From: CAZYFH01 sp965249175
GTDB taxonomy: Bacteria; Acidobacteriota; Vicinamibacteria; Vicinamibacterales; UBA8438
Length of the DNA: 64,000 nucleotides
Assembly (NCBI GenBank): GCA_965249175.1
Contig: OZ252227.1
Location: 868,001-932,000 of the forward strand
Direction: 5' to 3'
Shown here: in pieces, positions 24,952 through 34,308 of the stretch
Numbering within the stretch: position 1 is the stretch's first letter
Layout: each line of letters begins with the position of its first letter
Notes under the pieces: model-generated
The model's input: only the letters and a program-made list of their open reading frames with translations
Databases searched by the model: none
What the model was told of the DNA's origin: nothing
Made by a program: the position numbers and the translations under genes

Positions 24952-25527
24952 TTGCATCGAACGCACAACCTGAGGATGACCGCGCGGGCGGCGCTCATCT
25001 TGCTTCTTGGAATCGGTGGTGGTGCTGCGGAGGCGCAGGTTGAGGTCACGCCTGACCAGACATATCTGCTCCTGGCCACGGAGAGCACCGGCACGATGGA
25101 AGAAGAGCTCGGCCAAGCGGCCGCGCTCGGGTTTCGCGTCGTGACCGGCGCGCCCACCTCCGGCAACGAGATGGTGCTCTTCCTGGAGCGGGCAGCCGAG
25201 TCCCCAGGTATGTACACCTATCGACTGCTCTCGACGACACGCACCTCGACGTTGCAAGAGGAACTGGAGGCGGCGGCGGCGGAAGGATTTCGGTTCTTGT
25301 CGCGAACGCCGCTCTGCAAGAGTCGAAGATTCGGAGGAGATGAGATCGTGGTCATCCTCGAGCGCGGTCCAGAGGCTAGTGAACGATACGAGTATCTGCT
25401 CCTGGCCACTTCCCGAACGTCGACGCTACAGGACGAAGTGACCGAGGCAGTGGCGACTGGCTTCACCATGTCAGCGATCGTGAGCTGCTCCGAGCACATT
25501 GCACTGATGGAACGGCAGGCGCCGTAG
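24952..25527 (+). CDS. Secreted protein with three tandem degenerate repeats
   Basis: Protein of 191 aa. The TTG at 24952 has AGGGGG five bases upstream and gives an N-terminus HRTHNLRMTARAALILLLGI followed by a signal cleavage after AEA. The mature part consists of three units of about 55 residues: YLLLATESTGTMEEELGQAA, YRLLSTTRTSTLQEELEAAA and YLLLATSRTSTLQDEVTEAV, each followed by G-F and a strand. This beta-alpha plan resembles small DUF4177-like modules, but no family is claimed. An ATG at 24976 is an alternative start. Confidence 0.65.
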   Translation: MHRTHNLRMTARAALILLLGIGGGAAEAQVEVTPDQTYLLLATESTGTMEEELGQAAALGFRVVTGAPTSGNEMVLFLERAAESPGMYTYRLLSTTRTSTLQEELEAAAAEGFRFLSRTPLCKSRRFGGDEIVVILERGPEASERYEYLLLATSRTSTLQDEVTEAVATGFTMSAIVSCSEHIALMERQAP

Positions 25528-25588
25528 CTAGCGTGGTGGGCGCTGGACGGACTCGCGGCTCGAGGGAATGCGCGAGGCCCGCGCGACG

Positions 25589-26068
25589 ATGAAACGGCAC
25601 GCCAGCCTCGTCCCGCTGTCGCGCGACCACCACGATGGACTGGTGCTCGCGCAGCGGCTCATCCTCGGACGGTCCACTAATCCGAGAGCCCCCTGGCCGA
25701 GGGAACGGACAGACCAGGCCGGCAGGCTCATGGCTTTCTTCGAGGACGTCCTGCGCAGGCACTTCGAGACGGAGGAGGCGCACGTGTTTCCTGTCGTGAT
25801 GGGCCGGCCAGGTGAGGCGCGGCAGGTCGCGCGGCAGTTGATCGTCGAACACGACGAGATGCGCGCGCGTATCCGCAGCTTGGAAGACGACCCGACCACA
25901 CGGCTGGATGAACGACTGACGGCGTTCGGCGAGCTTCTCAAAGCCCACATCCATAAGGAGGAGCGAGTGCTCTTCGAAAGGATGCAAGCCGAGCTGACGG
26001 CTGACGAGCTGGAGTCGATCGGGGTCGAGATCGATGCGTACGCGGCCGGCTCGGCCTGCCGGACCTAG
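25589..26068 (+). CDS. Hemerythrin HHE-domain protein
   Basis: Protein of 159 aa beginning MKRHASLVPLSRDHHDGLVL. Candidate iron ligands lie in RDHHDG, RRHFETEEAHVFP, IVEHDEMR and LKAHIHKEERVLFER, the normal four-helix pattern. It may bind O2 or NO or buffer iron. The ATG at 25589 was preferred to one at 25568 because the family starts this way, although the GAGG site is 11 bases away. Sits alone between the repeat protein and the AMP-ligase-like gene. Confidence 0.85.
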   Translation: MKRHASLVPLSRDHHDGLVLAQRLILGRSTNPRAPWPRERTDQAGRLMAFFEDVLRRHFETEEAHVFPVVMGRPGEARQVARQLIVEHDEMRARIRSLEDDPTTRLDERLTAFGELLKAHIHKEERVLFERMQAELTADELESIGVEIDAYAAGSACRT

Positions 26069-26188
26069 TGGAGAATCCTGCCCGGCATCTCGCGACGATG
26101 ACGCTGCGGCGAATCCGGCCGCCTCCCAGCGGCGACGTCCGGTCGCCATCCCGGAGCGCGCGCCTGTTTGGTGTAAAATCCGGGGTTG

Positions 26189-27292
26189 ATGACGGCCCAG
26201 ACGACCCCGTTGGAAGACCGCGCCGCCGGTGCGCGCAGCGCGCTCGACGCCTGGGTCCGCGAAGTCGTGGAGTGGCACTTCGATCCCGCGACGGGCTGTC
26301 CGTTCTGGTTGGAGTGGGCGGAGAAGTCTGGCTGGGATCCGCGCAGCGAGGTCGAGAGCTTCGACGATCTCCGCAAGTTCGGCCATTTCGAGGACGAATG
26401 GCTCCGGGGCGGCCCCGTGCGCCGCTGGGTCCCGAAGGCGTTCGCCGATCGGCCCGTGTATGTGTTCGAAACCGGCGGGACGACGGGCATCCCGAAGAGC
26501 CGCGTTGCGATCGACGATTTCCGGACGGACTACGAGCTGTTCTCCGACACGCTGCCCGACGAGTCCTTCCCGAGGGGGGCGAATTGGCTCATGCTCGGGC
26601 CAAGCGGCCCGCGGCGGCTGCGGCTGGCGGTGGAGCACCTTGCCCACCATCGCGGCGGCATCTGCTTCTGCGTTGATCTAGACCCCCGCTGGGTGATCAA
26701 GCTCATCAAGAAGGGATGGATGGATCACCTCAAGGCGTATCAGGCGCACGTCATCGATCAGGCGGTGACGGTGCTGTCGGCAGGGCACGACATCAAGTGC
26801 CTGTTCTCGACTCCGAAGCTGATCGAGGCGCTGGCCAATCGGCTCGAGGCGGACGGGTCGAGCATCAAGGAGACCGGGATCACCGGTATCTTTGCGGGGG
26901 GCACCGAGTTCACGCCGCAATGGAATCGGTTCGCGAACGAAGAGCTGCTGGAGGGCGTCTATATGACGCCAACGTACGGGAACACGTTGATGGGCCTGGC
27001 CGCGAGCCCGCCGAGTGGCGCGGCCGAAGGCTACAAGATCACGTATCACGCGCCGCAACCGCGCGCCGTCCTTCAGGTCGTCGACCCCGACGACGCCGAT
27101 CGGATGATGGAGTACGGCGAGACAGGTCGCGTGATGCTGACGACGTTGACCAAGGAGTTTTTCGTCCCCCGGTTCCTCGAGCGCGACGAGGGGGAACGCG
27201 AACCCCCCTGCGAGCTGTATCCCTGGGACGGCGTCAGCGGCGTGCGCCCGTTTAGTGCACTCGGGTCGTCGACGACGGTGGGAGTGTACTGA
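26189..27292 (+). CDS. AMP-binding acyl ligase, LuxE/PaaK-like
   Basis: Protein of 367 aa with the adenylate-forming motif YVFETGGTTGIPKSRVAIDD at about 95-115 and the later blocks GIFAGGTEFTPQWNRF and VYMTPTYGNTLMGLAA. It is shorter than true phenylacetate-CoA ligases and near the size of LuxE acyl-protein synthetases. With the aldehyde dehydrogenase at 27945 it could make an acyl adenylate or thioester that is then reduced to an aldehyde. ATG 26189 follows a TAAAAT box by nine bases and lacks a good ribosome site, so the mRNA may be leaderless. Confidence 0.75.
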   Translation: MTAQTTPLEDRAAGARSALDAWVREVVEWHFDPATGCPFWLEWAEKSGWDPRSEVESFDDLRKFGHFEDEWLRGGPVRRWVPKAFADRPVYVFETGGTTGIPKSRVAIDDFRTDYELFSDTLPDESFPRGANWLMLGPSGPRRLRLAVEHLAHHRGGICFCVDLDPRWVIKLIKKGWMDHLKAYQAHVIDQAVTVLSAGHDIKCLFSTPKLIEALANRLEADGSSIKETGITGIFAGGTEFTPQWNRFANEELLEGVYMTPTYGNTLMGLAASPPSGAAEGYKITYHAPQPRAVLQVVDPDDADRMMEYGETGRVMLTTLTKEFFVPRFLERDEGEREPPCELYPWDGVSGVRPFSALGSSTTVGVY

Positions 27293-27374
27293 GGACGCGG
27301 GCGCCCGAGGTCTAGCACCTAGGAATCTGGATCCGACAACCCCGAGAGTGTCGAGCAAGGAGAAAGTTCAACCC

Positions 27375-27899
27375 ATGCGATTCGAACAGCAACTCGGTGG
27401 CCGAATGCTTCTGGCGTGTATGGTTCTGGTGCCGCTCGTGACCGTTGTCGCCTGCGGCGGAGGCGACATGCCGGCCGAGCCGGCAATGGAAGAGGAAGAG
27501 CCGATGAGTGAGCCGGCCGATGCGGCCCCGGCCACCGGCGGCGCCCCCCGGGTCTTCTTCGTCGCGCCGGATGATGGCGCCACCATCTCCAGCGATTTCG
27601 ACCTCCAGATGGAATTCGGGAGCGAGAACTATGAGATCTCCCCGATCCCTGAGGAATTCGAGACCCCGCGGCCTGACGTTGGGCACTTCCACGTCGGTGT
27701 CGACACGGACTGCTTGCCTGTCGGCGAGATCATTCCGCAGGGCGAGGGGTGGGTCCACTTCGGTGACGGCTCGAACACGTTCGCTCTGCAGGTCGAGGCG
27801 GGTTCCTACCAGCTGAGCCTGCAGCTCGGCGACGACGAGCACCGAACACTGGAAGGCCTCTGCGAGTCCATCCGCGTGGAGATCGCGGACGGCGTCTGA
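27375..27899 (+). CDS. DUF4399 lipoprotein
   Basis: Protein of 174 aa. Lipobox LVTVVAC followed by an acidic linker (EPAMEEEEPMSEPADAAP) and the DUF4399 domain with VFFVAPDDGATISSDF, GHFHVGVDTDCLPVGEIIPQ and GSYQLSLQLGDDEHRTLEG. Function of the family is unknown; the conserved His residues suggest metal binding. AGGAGA lies about 11 bases before the ATG at 27375. It lies between the ligase and aldehyde dehydrogenase genes, all on the same strand with short gaps, so an operon is likely. Confidence 0.85.
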   Translation: MRFEQQLGGRMLLACMVLVPLVTVVACGGGDMPAEPAMEEEEPMSEPADAAPATGGAPRVFFVAPDDGATISSDFDLQMEFGSENYEISPIPEEFETPRPDVGHFHVGVDTDCLPVGEIIPQGEGWVHFGDGSNTFALQVEAGSYQLSLQLGDDEHRTLEGLCESIRVEIADGV

Positions 27900-27944
27900 C
27901 ACGCTGCGGACACAAGCCAATAGACGAGGGGAGTCGACACCGCC

Positions 27945-29366
27945 GTGATTCATTTTCCCGTCCTCCGCTGGGGCCAGCCGTATCAGAGTCTCGAGACCGA
28001 GCGCGTCGTGCACTTCGACACCGGTGAGCCGGTTGCCGAGGTCAGTCAGGCCAACCCCGGAATCGTGGCGCGGGATATGCGGAAGGCGGCGCGCGCGCGC
28101 GAGGTGTTGCGTGACATCCCGGTCGCGGATCTCCTTGGCATGGTCAAGAAAAGTGCCGAGCTCTTCTCCTCTGCCGAGCTGCCGCTCGGCGATGGCAGTC
28201 AGACCCCGGAGCAGTTCGTCCGACAGCAGTCGGCCACAACGGGACTCCCGGAGCACATGTGCCGCATGAATATGGAGAAGCTGCGGTACGTGCTCGATCA
28301 CATCGACGACATCCTCATCTCGCTGACACGCCGTCTGGATCCGGACATCCTGTCGCGTGGCTACGGCGAGGAGGACGGCGTCATGCGCAGCTATCAAGCG
28401 ACGACGCCCGTGCTCGGGATGGTGCTGCCATCGAACTCGCCTGGGGTGCACAGCCTGTGGCTGCCGATCATTCCGCTGCAAATCGGGCTCGTGCTCAAGC
28501 CCGGGCCACAGGAGCCGTGGACGCCGTGGCGTATGACCCGGGCGTTCATCGAGGCGGGGGTGCCTGGCGAAGCCATCTCGCTCTACCCCGGGCTCGGGGA
28601 GGTGGGCGCGGCCGTGCTCAACAACTGCTCGCGGAGTCTCATCTTCGGTGGCACCGCGACGGTGGAGCAATACGACGGGAACCCGGGGGTGCAGGTGCAC
28701 GGGCCAGGGTTCAGTAAGATCCTGATCGGGGACGATGAAGCGGATAACTGGGAGCGGTATCTCGATCTGATGGTCGACAGCGTCCTCGTCAACAGCGGAC
28801 GCAGCTGCATCAACTGCTCCGGTATCTGGACGCCGCGGCACGGCAAGGCCATCGCCGCCGCACTTGCCGAGCGACTCGGGCCGATCGCGCCGCTGCCGCC
28901 GGATGACCCCGACGCCGCGCTGGCCGCGTTCACCGTTCCAGGCCAGGCCAAGGCCATCTCGGACGACATTGATGCCGCATTGACCGAGTCGGGTGTCGAG
29001 GAGGCCACGGCCGGGCACCATGCCGACGGGCGCCTGGTCCCGCGCGAGCGGTGCGACTACGTCAGGCCGACCGTTGTCTACTGTCCGTCGCCCGACGTCG
29101 CCATGGCCAAAAAGGAATACATGTTCCCCTTCGTCACCGTGGTCGAGTGCGAGCAGTCCAAGATGATCGGCTCGATTGGATCGACGCTGGTCGCGACCGC
29201 GATCACCAGCGATGCCCCGTTTCAACGCGCGCTGCTCGACGCACGCAACGTCGACCGGCTCAACCTCGGTCCGATCCCGACGATCAAGCTCAACTGGCTC
29301 CAGCCGCACGAGGGCAACATCGTCGACTTCCTCTTCCGGCCGCGGGCGTTCCAGAAAGCGTCGTAG
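27945..29366 (+). CDS. Aldehyde dehydrogenase / acyl-CoA reductase-like (LuxC-like role)
   Basis: Protein of 473 aa. The Rossmann part carries VLGMVLPSNSPGVHSLWLPI, and the catalytic cysteine lies in VLVNSGRSCINCSGIW. C-terminal DRLNLGPIPTIKLNWLQPHE is typical of the superfamily. Because an AMP-ligase of LuxE size lies upstream, reduction of an activated acyl group to aldehyde is more likely than oxidation; this is inference. The GTG start at 27945 has GGGGAG 11 bases away. Downstream the ABC exporter genes begin after 21 bp. Confidence 0.78.
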   Translation: MIHFPVLRWGQPYQSLETERVVHFDTGEPVAEVSQANPGIVARDMRKAARAREVLRDIPVADLLGMVKKSAELFSSAELPLGDGSQTPEQFVRQQSATTGLPEHMCRMNMEKLRYVLDHIDDILISLTRRLDPDILSRGYGEEDGVMRSYQATTPVLGMVLPSNSPGVHSLWLPIIPLQIGLVLKPGPQEPWTPWRMTRAFIEAGVPGEAISLYPGLGEVGAAVLNNCSRSLIFGGTATVEQYDGNPGVQVHGPGFSKILIGDDEADNWERYLDLMVDSVLVNSGRSCINCSGIWTPRHGKAIAAALAERLGPIAPLPPDDPDAALAAFTVPGQAKAISDDIDAALTESGVEEATAGHHADGRLVPRERCDYVRPTVVYCPSPDVAMAKKEYMFPFVTVVECEQSKMIGSIGSTLVATAITSDAPFQRALLDARNVDRLNLGPIPTIKLNWLQPHEGNIVDFLFRPRAFQKAS

Positions 29367-29387
29367 GGCGCGGAAGGGGCGTTCCCC

Positions 29388-30074
29388 TTGCTCGAAGTCA
29401 GCAATCTCACGAAGCAGTACCCCACGGCCCGTGGCCCGCTGCCGATCTTGACGGAGCTGTCGTTCTCCCTGTCGCGCGGCGAGGCCGCGTCGATCATGGG
29501 GCCATCGGGGAGTGGGAAGAGCACACTGCTGTACATCATCGGCGCGCTGGAGCCGCCGACAAGCGGCACGGTCAGGCTCGAGGGCGCGGACCCGTTCGCG
29601 CTCGGCGAACGCGAGCTCGCCGGATTTCGCAATACCAAGGTCGGATTCGTCTTCCAGGACCACCTGCTGCTCCCCCAGTGCACCGTGCTCGAGAATGTAT
29701 TGGTGCCGACGCTCGTCGGCGATCCGAGCGCGTCTGTCACCGACCGCGCGGTGTCCCTGATCGAGCACGTCGGGTTGCGGGATAGACTCGACCATCGGCC
29801 CGGCGAGCTGTCGGGCGGCGAGCGTCAGCGTGTCGCCCTGGCGCGCGCGCTGATCCAGGAGCCGCCGCTGGTCCTTTGCGATGAGCCGACCGGCAACCTC
29901 GACCGGGATTCAGCCGAGGCGGTCAGCGCGCTGCTGTTCGAGCTGCATCGCGCACACAACAGCGTCCTGCTGATCGTGACGCACAACGCGGAGCTCGCGG
30001 CGCGGTGTTCCCGTCGCTACCGGCTGAACAACCACCAGCTGGAAGCGGAAGAGAAACGGAGCCCGACCTCATGA
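29388..30074 (+). CDS. ABC transporter ATP-binding protein (LolD/MacB type)
   Basis: Protein of 228 aa with Walker A IMGPSGSGKSTLLYIIG, Q-loop VFQDHLLLPQ, signature LSGGERQRVALARAL and Walker B LVLCDEPTGNLD. The subfamily pairs with FtsX-like permeases and acts in lipoprotein release or peptide/lipid export. The start is TTG at 29388. Its TGA overlaps the ATG of the permease gene (ATGA at 30071-30074), so the two are translationally coupled. Confidence 0.93.
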   Translation: MLEVSNLTKQYPTARGPLPILTELSFSLSRGEAASIMGPSGSGKSTLLYIIGALEPPTSGTVRLEGADPFALGERELAGFRNTKVGFVFQDHLLLPQCTVLENVLVPTLVGDPSASVTDRAVSLIEHVGLRDRLDHRPGELSGGERQRVALARALIQEPPLVLCDEPTGNLDRDSAEAVSALLFELHRAHNSVLLIVTHNAELAARCSRRYRLNNHQLEAEEKRSPTS

Positions 30075-33000
30075 CCTTGTCAGCGCTCGTCAGGCGCAAC
30101 CTCACACATTTCTGGCGTACCAACCTGGCCGTCGTCGCGGGGGTGGCCGTTGCGGTGGCTGTTCTGGCCGGCGCGCTCCTCGTCGGGTCATCCGTCCGCG
30201 CCAGCCTGCGGGCGCTGGCGCTCGAGCGACTCGGTGCCATTGACCAGGTTGTCACCACCCAGGGGTTTGTCCGGGAGGAGCTCGCCGCGGAGCTGATGGG
30301 CGCGGATGGGATGTCCGCGGCGTTCAGCGGCGCTGCGCCGATCGTGGCGGTGGAAGGGTTCGTGACCCATCAGAGCAGTGGACGTCGCGCCTCCAGCGTC
30401 CAAGTGTACGGCGTGGACGAGCGGTTCTGGGCCTTCCACGGGCTCGAGCCTGAAGGCTATGCGCTGAACCGCAACACGGCGTTCGTCAGCGACGGCCTGG
30501 CCCGCGAGCTGGGGGCCGGGGATGACGACGCGCTGTTGATTCGAGTGGAGAAGCCGTCCGCGGTCCCCCTCAGCTCGCTTCACGGGCGACGCGACGACGT
30601 TGGCCGTACGCTGCGGCTCGGGATCGGGCGCGTGCTACCGGGCGGCGAGCTCGGGGAGTTCTCGTTCCGCCCGCAGCAGGGATTCGCGCGCTCCGTGTTC
30701 GTGTCACTGGCCCGGCTGCAGGGCGAGCTCGAACAAGACGGGCGCGCCAACACCGTGCTCCTGGGAATCAGGGGTGAAGGTGCAGGCGCGAGGGGAGCAG
30801 CGGCGCGGCTTGCGACGGCCGAGGCCGCCGTGCGGGCCACGGCCCGACTCGACGATCTGGGGCTGCGGGTGCGCACGTTGGCGGACCGGGGTGCGTTCGC
30901 CGTCGAGGCGGCCGCCGGTCTCCTCAACGATGCCACCGCCGCGACGATCGAAGCCGCCGCCGAACAGCAGGGTGTGCGGGTGGAGCCGGTGCTCACCTAT
31001 CTGGCCAACGCATTGCGCGTCGGCGAACGGGTGGTTCCGTACTCGCTCGTGACCGCGTTCAATCTGGACCTGGTCAGCTCGGCACCGCGCGATGACGACG
31101 CCGCGCAGCCACCGGTCGTCCTCAACGGCTGGGCGGCCGAAAATCTCGAGGCGGCGGCCGGCGACTCGCTCACGCTGGAGTACTACGTCTGGGAGGACGA
31201 GGGCCGGCTGAGCACGCGCGAGACCGAGCTGCGCGTGGCTGATGTCGTGCCGTTGGCCGGCCCCGCGGATGACCGCGAGCTCGCCCCTGACTACCCAGGC
31301 ATCACGGAAGCGACCAACGTTGTCGACTGGGACCCGCCCTTCGAGGTCGATCTGAGCCTGATCAGACCGGCGGACGAGGAGTATTGGGACGAACATCGGA
31401 CCACACCGAAGGCGTTCATTCCGCTCGGGGCCGGTCAGCAGATGTGGGCATCGCGGTGGGGACAGCTGACCTCAGTGCGGCTGTTCCCGGCCGACGTCGG
31501 CCAGGATGTCGGCGCACTCGACGCGGCGCGCCAGCAATTCAGTGATGCCCTTCGCGCGTCGATCGACCCTCTCGCACTCGGGTTCGTAGTCTACCCGGCA
31601 CGCGCCCTCGCGATTGAAGCGTCGGCTGGTGCCACGGACTTCGGCCTCTACTTCATCTACTTCAGCTTCTTCCTGGTCGTGTCGGCCTTGCTGCTTGCCA
31701 GCCTGTTCTTTCGGCTCGGCGTCGAGCAGCGGCTGCCGGAGCTCGGCCTGCTGCGCGCCGCCGGGTTCGACGCGCGGGCGATTCGGCGGGTGTTTCTCGG
31801 CGAGGCCTTCGTGTTGTCGGTGGCCGGGAGCGTGGTTGGTGTCGCGGGCGCCATCGGCTATGCCGACCTCATCATGTGGGGGCTGCGCACGTGGTGGGTA
31901 GACGCGGTCGGCACGACCCGGCTCGCGCTCCATGTATCGCCATGGATGCTCTCGGTCGGGGTCGCCGGCGGCATCGTCTCGGCATTCGCGTCCATCGGCT
32001 GGACGCTCAGGGCGCTGGCCCCCGCCTCGCCGCGCAGTCTGCTCGCGGGCGCAGTTGCCGAGATCACCGGCGTGGTCGACGCGGCGGCCGATGCGCCCCA
32101 GACCCGGTCGCGCGTCTGGGCGGTCGCTCTCGGGCTGACCGTGCTCGGTCTCTTGCTCGTCGGTCTGGCCTCCACCGAGGTGTTGGCCGCGACTGCCGGC
32201 TTCTTCGGCGGCGGCCTCGTCCTGCTGTGCGCGATGCTGGCGTTCGCGTCGGCCTGGCTCCACGGCCGCCCGGCCCGCGACACCGCTGGTCGGTGGTCGC
32301 TGTCGCAGGTCGGTTTTCGCAACGCGTCGTATCGTCCTGGCCGCAGTGTGCTGTGCATCGCCCTGATCGCGTCCGCCGCGTTCATCATCGTCGCGGTCGA
32401 TGCGTTCCGAATCGAGGGCGGGGGCGTCGAGCTCGATCGGCAGTCGGGGACGGGCGGATTCACGTTGCTCGCGGACACGCTGCTGCCGATCGTGCACGAT
32501 CTGTCGACCGACGTCGGCCGGGACGCGCTCAACATCGGCGATCTCTATGACGCAACGGGGCCGCTCGCGGGCGTCGCGATGCAGCGTTTTCGTCTACGAC
32601 CTGGCGAGGACGCGAGCTGCCTGAACCTCTATCAGGCCAAGGACCCGCGCGTCCTGGCGCCGACGGCGTCCTTCGTCGAGGAGGGGCGCTTTGCGTTCGG
32701 TCAAAGCCTGGCCGAGACCGCCGAGGAGACGGCCAACCCCTGGCTGTTGCTCGATCGCGTGTTCGAAGACGGCGCCATACCGGCCATCGCGGACCAGACG
32801 TCGCTGAGCTACGCGCTGCATCTGGCCGTCGGTGACGACCTCGTGCTGAACAAGGACACCGATCGGCCGATCCGTCTCAGGATTGTCGCCGCGTTGTCGG
32901 ATAGTATTTTTCAGCGGGAGGTCCTGATCGGCGAGTCGCAGTTCGAGCGGGTCTTTCCCGATTACGACGGCTACCGCTTCTTCCTCATCGATGCGGCGCC

Positions 33001-33490
33001 CGACCGAATCGCCGACGTCAGCGCGGCGTTCGAAGACCGCATGGCGGACTTCGGATTCGACGTCGTCTCCGCGAGCGAGCGGCTGGCGGCGTTCCATCGC
33101 GTGAACAACACCTACCTGGCGACGTTCCAGACCCTTGGCGGGTTGGGCCTCATTCTGGGGACGTTCGGCCTGGGCGCGGTGCTGCTTCGCAACGTCCTGG
33201 AGCGGCGTCGGGAGCTCGCCCTCCTCCGCGCGGTTGGTTACAACGCGGGTCATTTGTCGTTGATGGTGCTCGCGGAGAACGCGTTCCTGCTCGGTGCCGG
33301 CCTCGCGGCGGGCACGGCGTGTGCGATCGTGGCGATTGCGCCCGCATGGCTCGAGCGGGGCGGCGGCGTGCCGCTGCTCTCGCTAGGCGGACTGCTGCTC
33401 GTGGTCGTCGCCACCGGCTTGTTGGCGTCGCTCGCAGCGACCGTGGCGGCGGTGCGGTCGCCGCTTCTGGCGGCGCTCCGGTCGGAATAG
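30071..33490 (+). CDS. FtsX-like ABC permease, duplicated (1139 aa)
   Basis: Long permease with an N-terminal membrane segment (NLAVVAGVAVAVAVLAGALL), a large periplasmic region, then two FtsX membrane cores. The first is at about 535-690 (LYFIYFSFFLVVSALLLASL, GLLRAAGFDARAIRRVFLGE). The second is at the C-terminus (FQTLGGLGLILGTFGLGAVL, LALLRAVGYNAGHLSLMVLA). Works with the ATPase encoded just before it, probably exporting or extracting a lipid-linked substrate. Substrate unknown; the upstream acyl-aldehyde pair makes a lipid or lipoprotein plausible. Confidence 0.88.
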   Translation: MTLSALVRRNLTHFWRTNLAVVAGVAVAVAVLAGALLVGSSVRASLRALALERLGAIDQVVTTQGFVREELAAELMGADGMSAAFSGAAPIVAVEGFVTHQSSGRRASSVQVYGVDERFWAFHGLEPEGYALNRNTAFVSDGLARELGAGDDDALLIRVEKPSAVPLSSLHGRRDDVGRTLRLGIGRVLPGGELGEFSFRPQQGFARSVFVSLARLQGELEQDGRANTVLLGIRGEGAGARGAAARLATAEAAVRATARLDDLGLRVRTLADRGAFAVEAAAGLLNDATAATIEAAAEQQGVRVEPVLTYLANALRVGERVVPYSLVTAFNLDLVSSAPRDDDAAQPPVVLNGWAAENLEAAAGDSLTLEYYVWEDEGRLSTRETELRVADVVPLAGPADDRELAPDYPGITEATNVVDWDPPFEVDLSLIRPADEEYWDEHRTTPKAFIPLGAGQQMWASRWGQLTSVRLFPADVGQDVGALDAARQQFSDALRASIDPLALGFVVYPARALAIEASAGATDFGLYFIYFSFFLVVSALLLASLFFRLGVEQRLPELGLLRAAGFDARAIRRVFLGEAFVLSVAGSVVGVAGAIGYADLIMWGLRTWWVDAVGTTRLALHVSPWMLSVGVAGGIVSAFASIGWTLRALAPASPRSLLAGAVAEITGVVDAAADAPQTRSRVWAVALGLTVLGLLLVGLASTEVLAATAGFFGGGLVLLCAMLAFASAWLHGRPARDTAGRWSLSQVGFRNASYRPGRSVLCIALIASAAFIIVAVDAFRIEGGGVELDRQSGTGGFTLLADTLLPIVHDLSTDVGRDALNIGDLYDATGPLAGVAMQRFRLRPGEDASCLNLYQAKDPRVLAPTASFVEEGRFAFGQSLAETAEETANPWLLLDRVFEDGAIPAIADQTSLSYALHLAVGDDLVLNKDTDRPIRLRIVAALSDSIFQREVLIGESQFERVFPDYDGYRFFLIDAAPDRIADVSAAFEDRMADFGFDVVSASERLAAFHRVNNTYLATFQTLGGLGLILGTFGLGAVLLRNVLERRRELALLRAVGYNAGHLSLMVLAENAFLLGAGLAAGTACAIVAIAPAWLERGGGVPLLSLGGLLLVVVATGLLASLAATVAAVRSPLLAALRSE

Positions 33491-33538
33491 CGCGGCCACG
33501 TGGTGTTCGGGGCGTAGCCCCACTGATCGGTATTGCCG

Positions 33539-34291
33539 ATGTTCGAGACAGAGACACGTGACGGTGTGGCGGTCGTGCGACTGGCGCACGGCAAGGTGAA
33601 CGCGTTCGACCTGGAGTTCCTGGAGGGGTGGACGGGCCAACTTCGCTCGCTTGCGGGCGACGACACGACGGCCGTCGTCGTCACCGGCACGGGCAGCGTG
33701 TTCTCCGCCGGCGTGGACCTCCGGCGCTTGACCGCCGGCGGTCGGGACTACGTACGGGCGTTCCTCCCGCTGATGGCCGAGGCGTTTCACGAGACGCTGA
33801 CGTTCCAGAAGCCGCTCATCGCCGCCGTCAACGGTCATGCCGTGGCGGGGGGCTGCATCCTGGCGTGCGGCTGTGACTACCGCGTGATGACCGACGGGTT
33901 CGGGCGCATCGGGACCCCCGAGCTGTCCGTCGGGGTGCCGTTTCCCAGCGTCGCCCTGGAGATCCTCCGACTCACCGTGCCCGCTCATCGGTTACAGGCC
34001 GTGATCTACCAAGGCAAGACGTACGAGCCTACCGAAGCGCTCGCCGAAGGACTCGTCGACGAGTTGGCGCCGGCGGCACGCCTCATCGACCGCGCGGTCG
34101 AGATCGCGTCGCGGCTCGGTCGCGTGCCCGCGGCCTCGTTCGCGCTGACGAAGCGCCTCGTCCGCCAGCCAGCTACGGACCGACTGGCGCGTCTCCAGCC
34201 GTCCATCGACGAGGACGTCCTCGCGGCGTGGATGTCGGCGCCGGTGCTCGACGCGGTCGGCGCGTATGTCGACCGTACACTGAAGAAGTAA
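33539..34291 (+). CDS. Enoyl-CoA hydratase/isomerase family protein
   Basis: Protein of 250 aa of the crotonase fold: VVVTGTGSVFSAGVDLRRLT forms the oxyanion hole, and KPLIAAVNGHAVAGGCILAC the second. The catalytic Glu region reads FGRIGTPELSVGVPFP. Acts on an acyl-CoA; the exact reaction (hydration, isomerisation) cannot be fixed. ATG 33539 has no clear ribosome site; an upstream TTG two codons earlier is possible. Confidence 0.85.
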   Translation: MFETETRDGVAVVRLAHGKVNAFDLEFLEGWTGQLRSLAGDDTTAVVVTGTGSVFSAGVDLRRLTAGGRDYVRAFLPLMAEAFHETLTFQKPLIAAVNGHAVAGGCILACGCDYRVMTDGFGRIGTPELSVGVPFPSVALEILRLTVPAHRLQAVIYQGKTYEPTEALAEGLVDELAPAARLIDRAVEIASRLGRVPAASFALTKRLVRQPATDRLARLQPSIDEDVLAAWMSAPVLDAVGAYVDRTLKK

Positions 34292-34308
34292 GTACGGAGG
34301 AGGAGCCG

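Noticed and set aside
27312..29795. Long minus-strand open frame (827 codons)
   Set aside because: It is the antisense shadow of the lipoprotein, aldehyde dehydrogenase and ABC genes; no domain is recognisable and codon pattern favours the plus strand.
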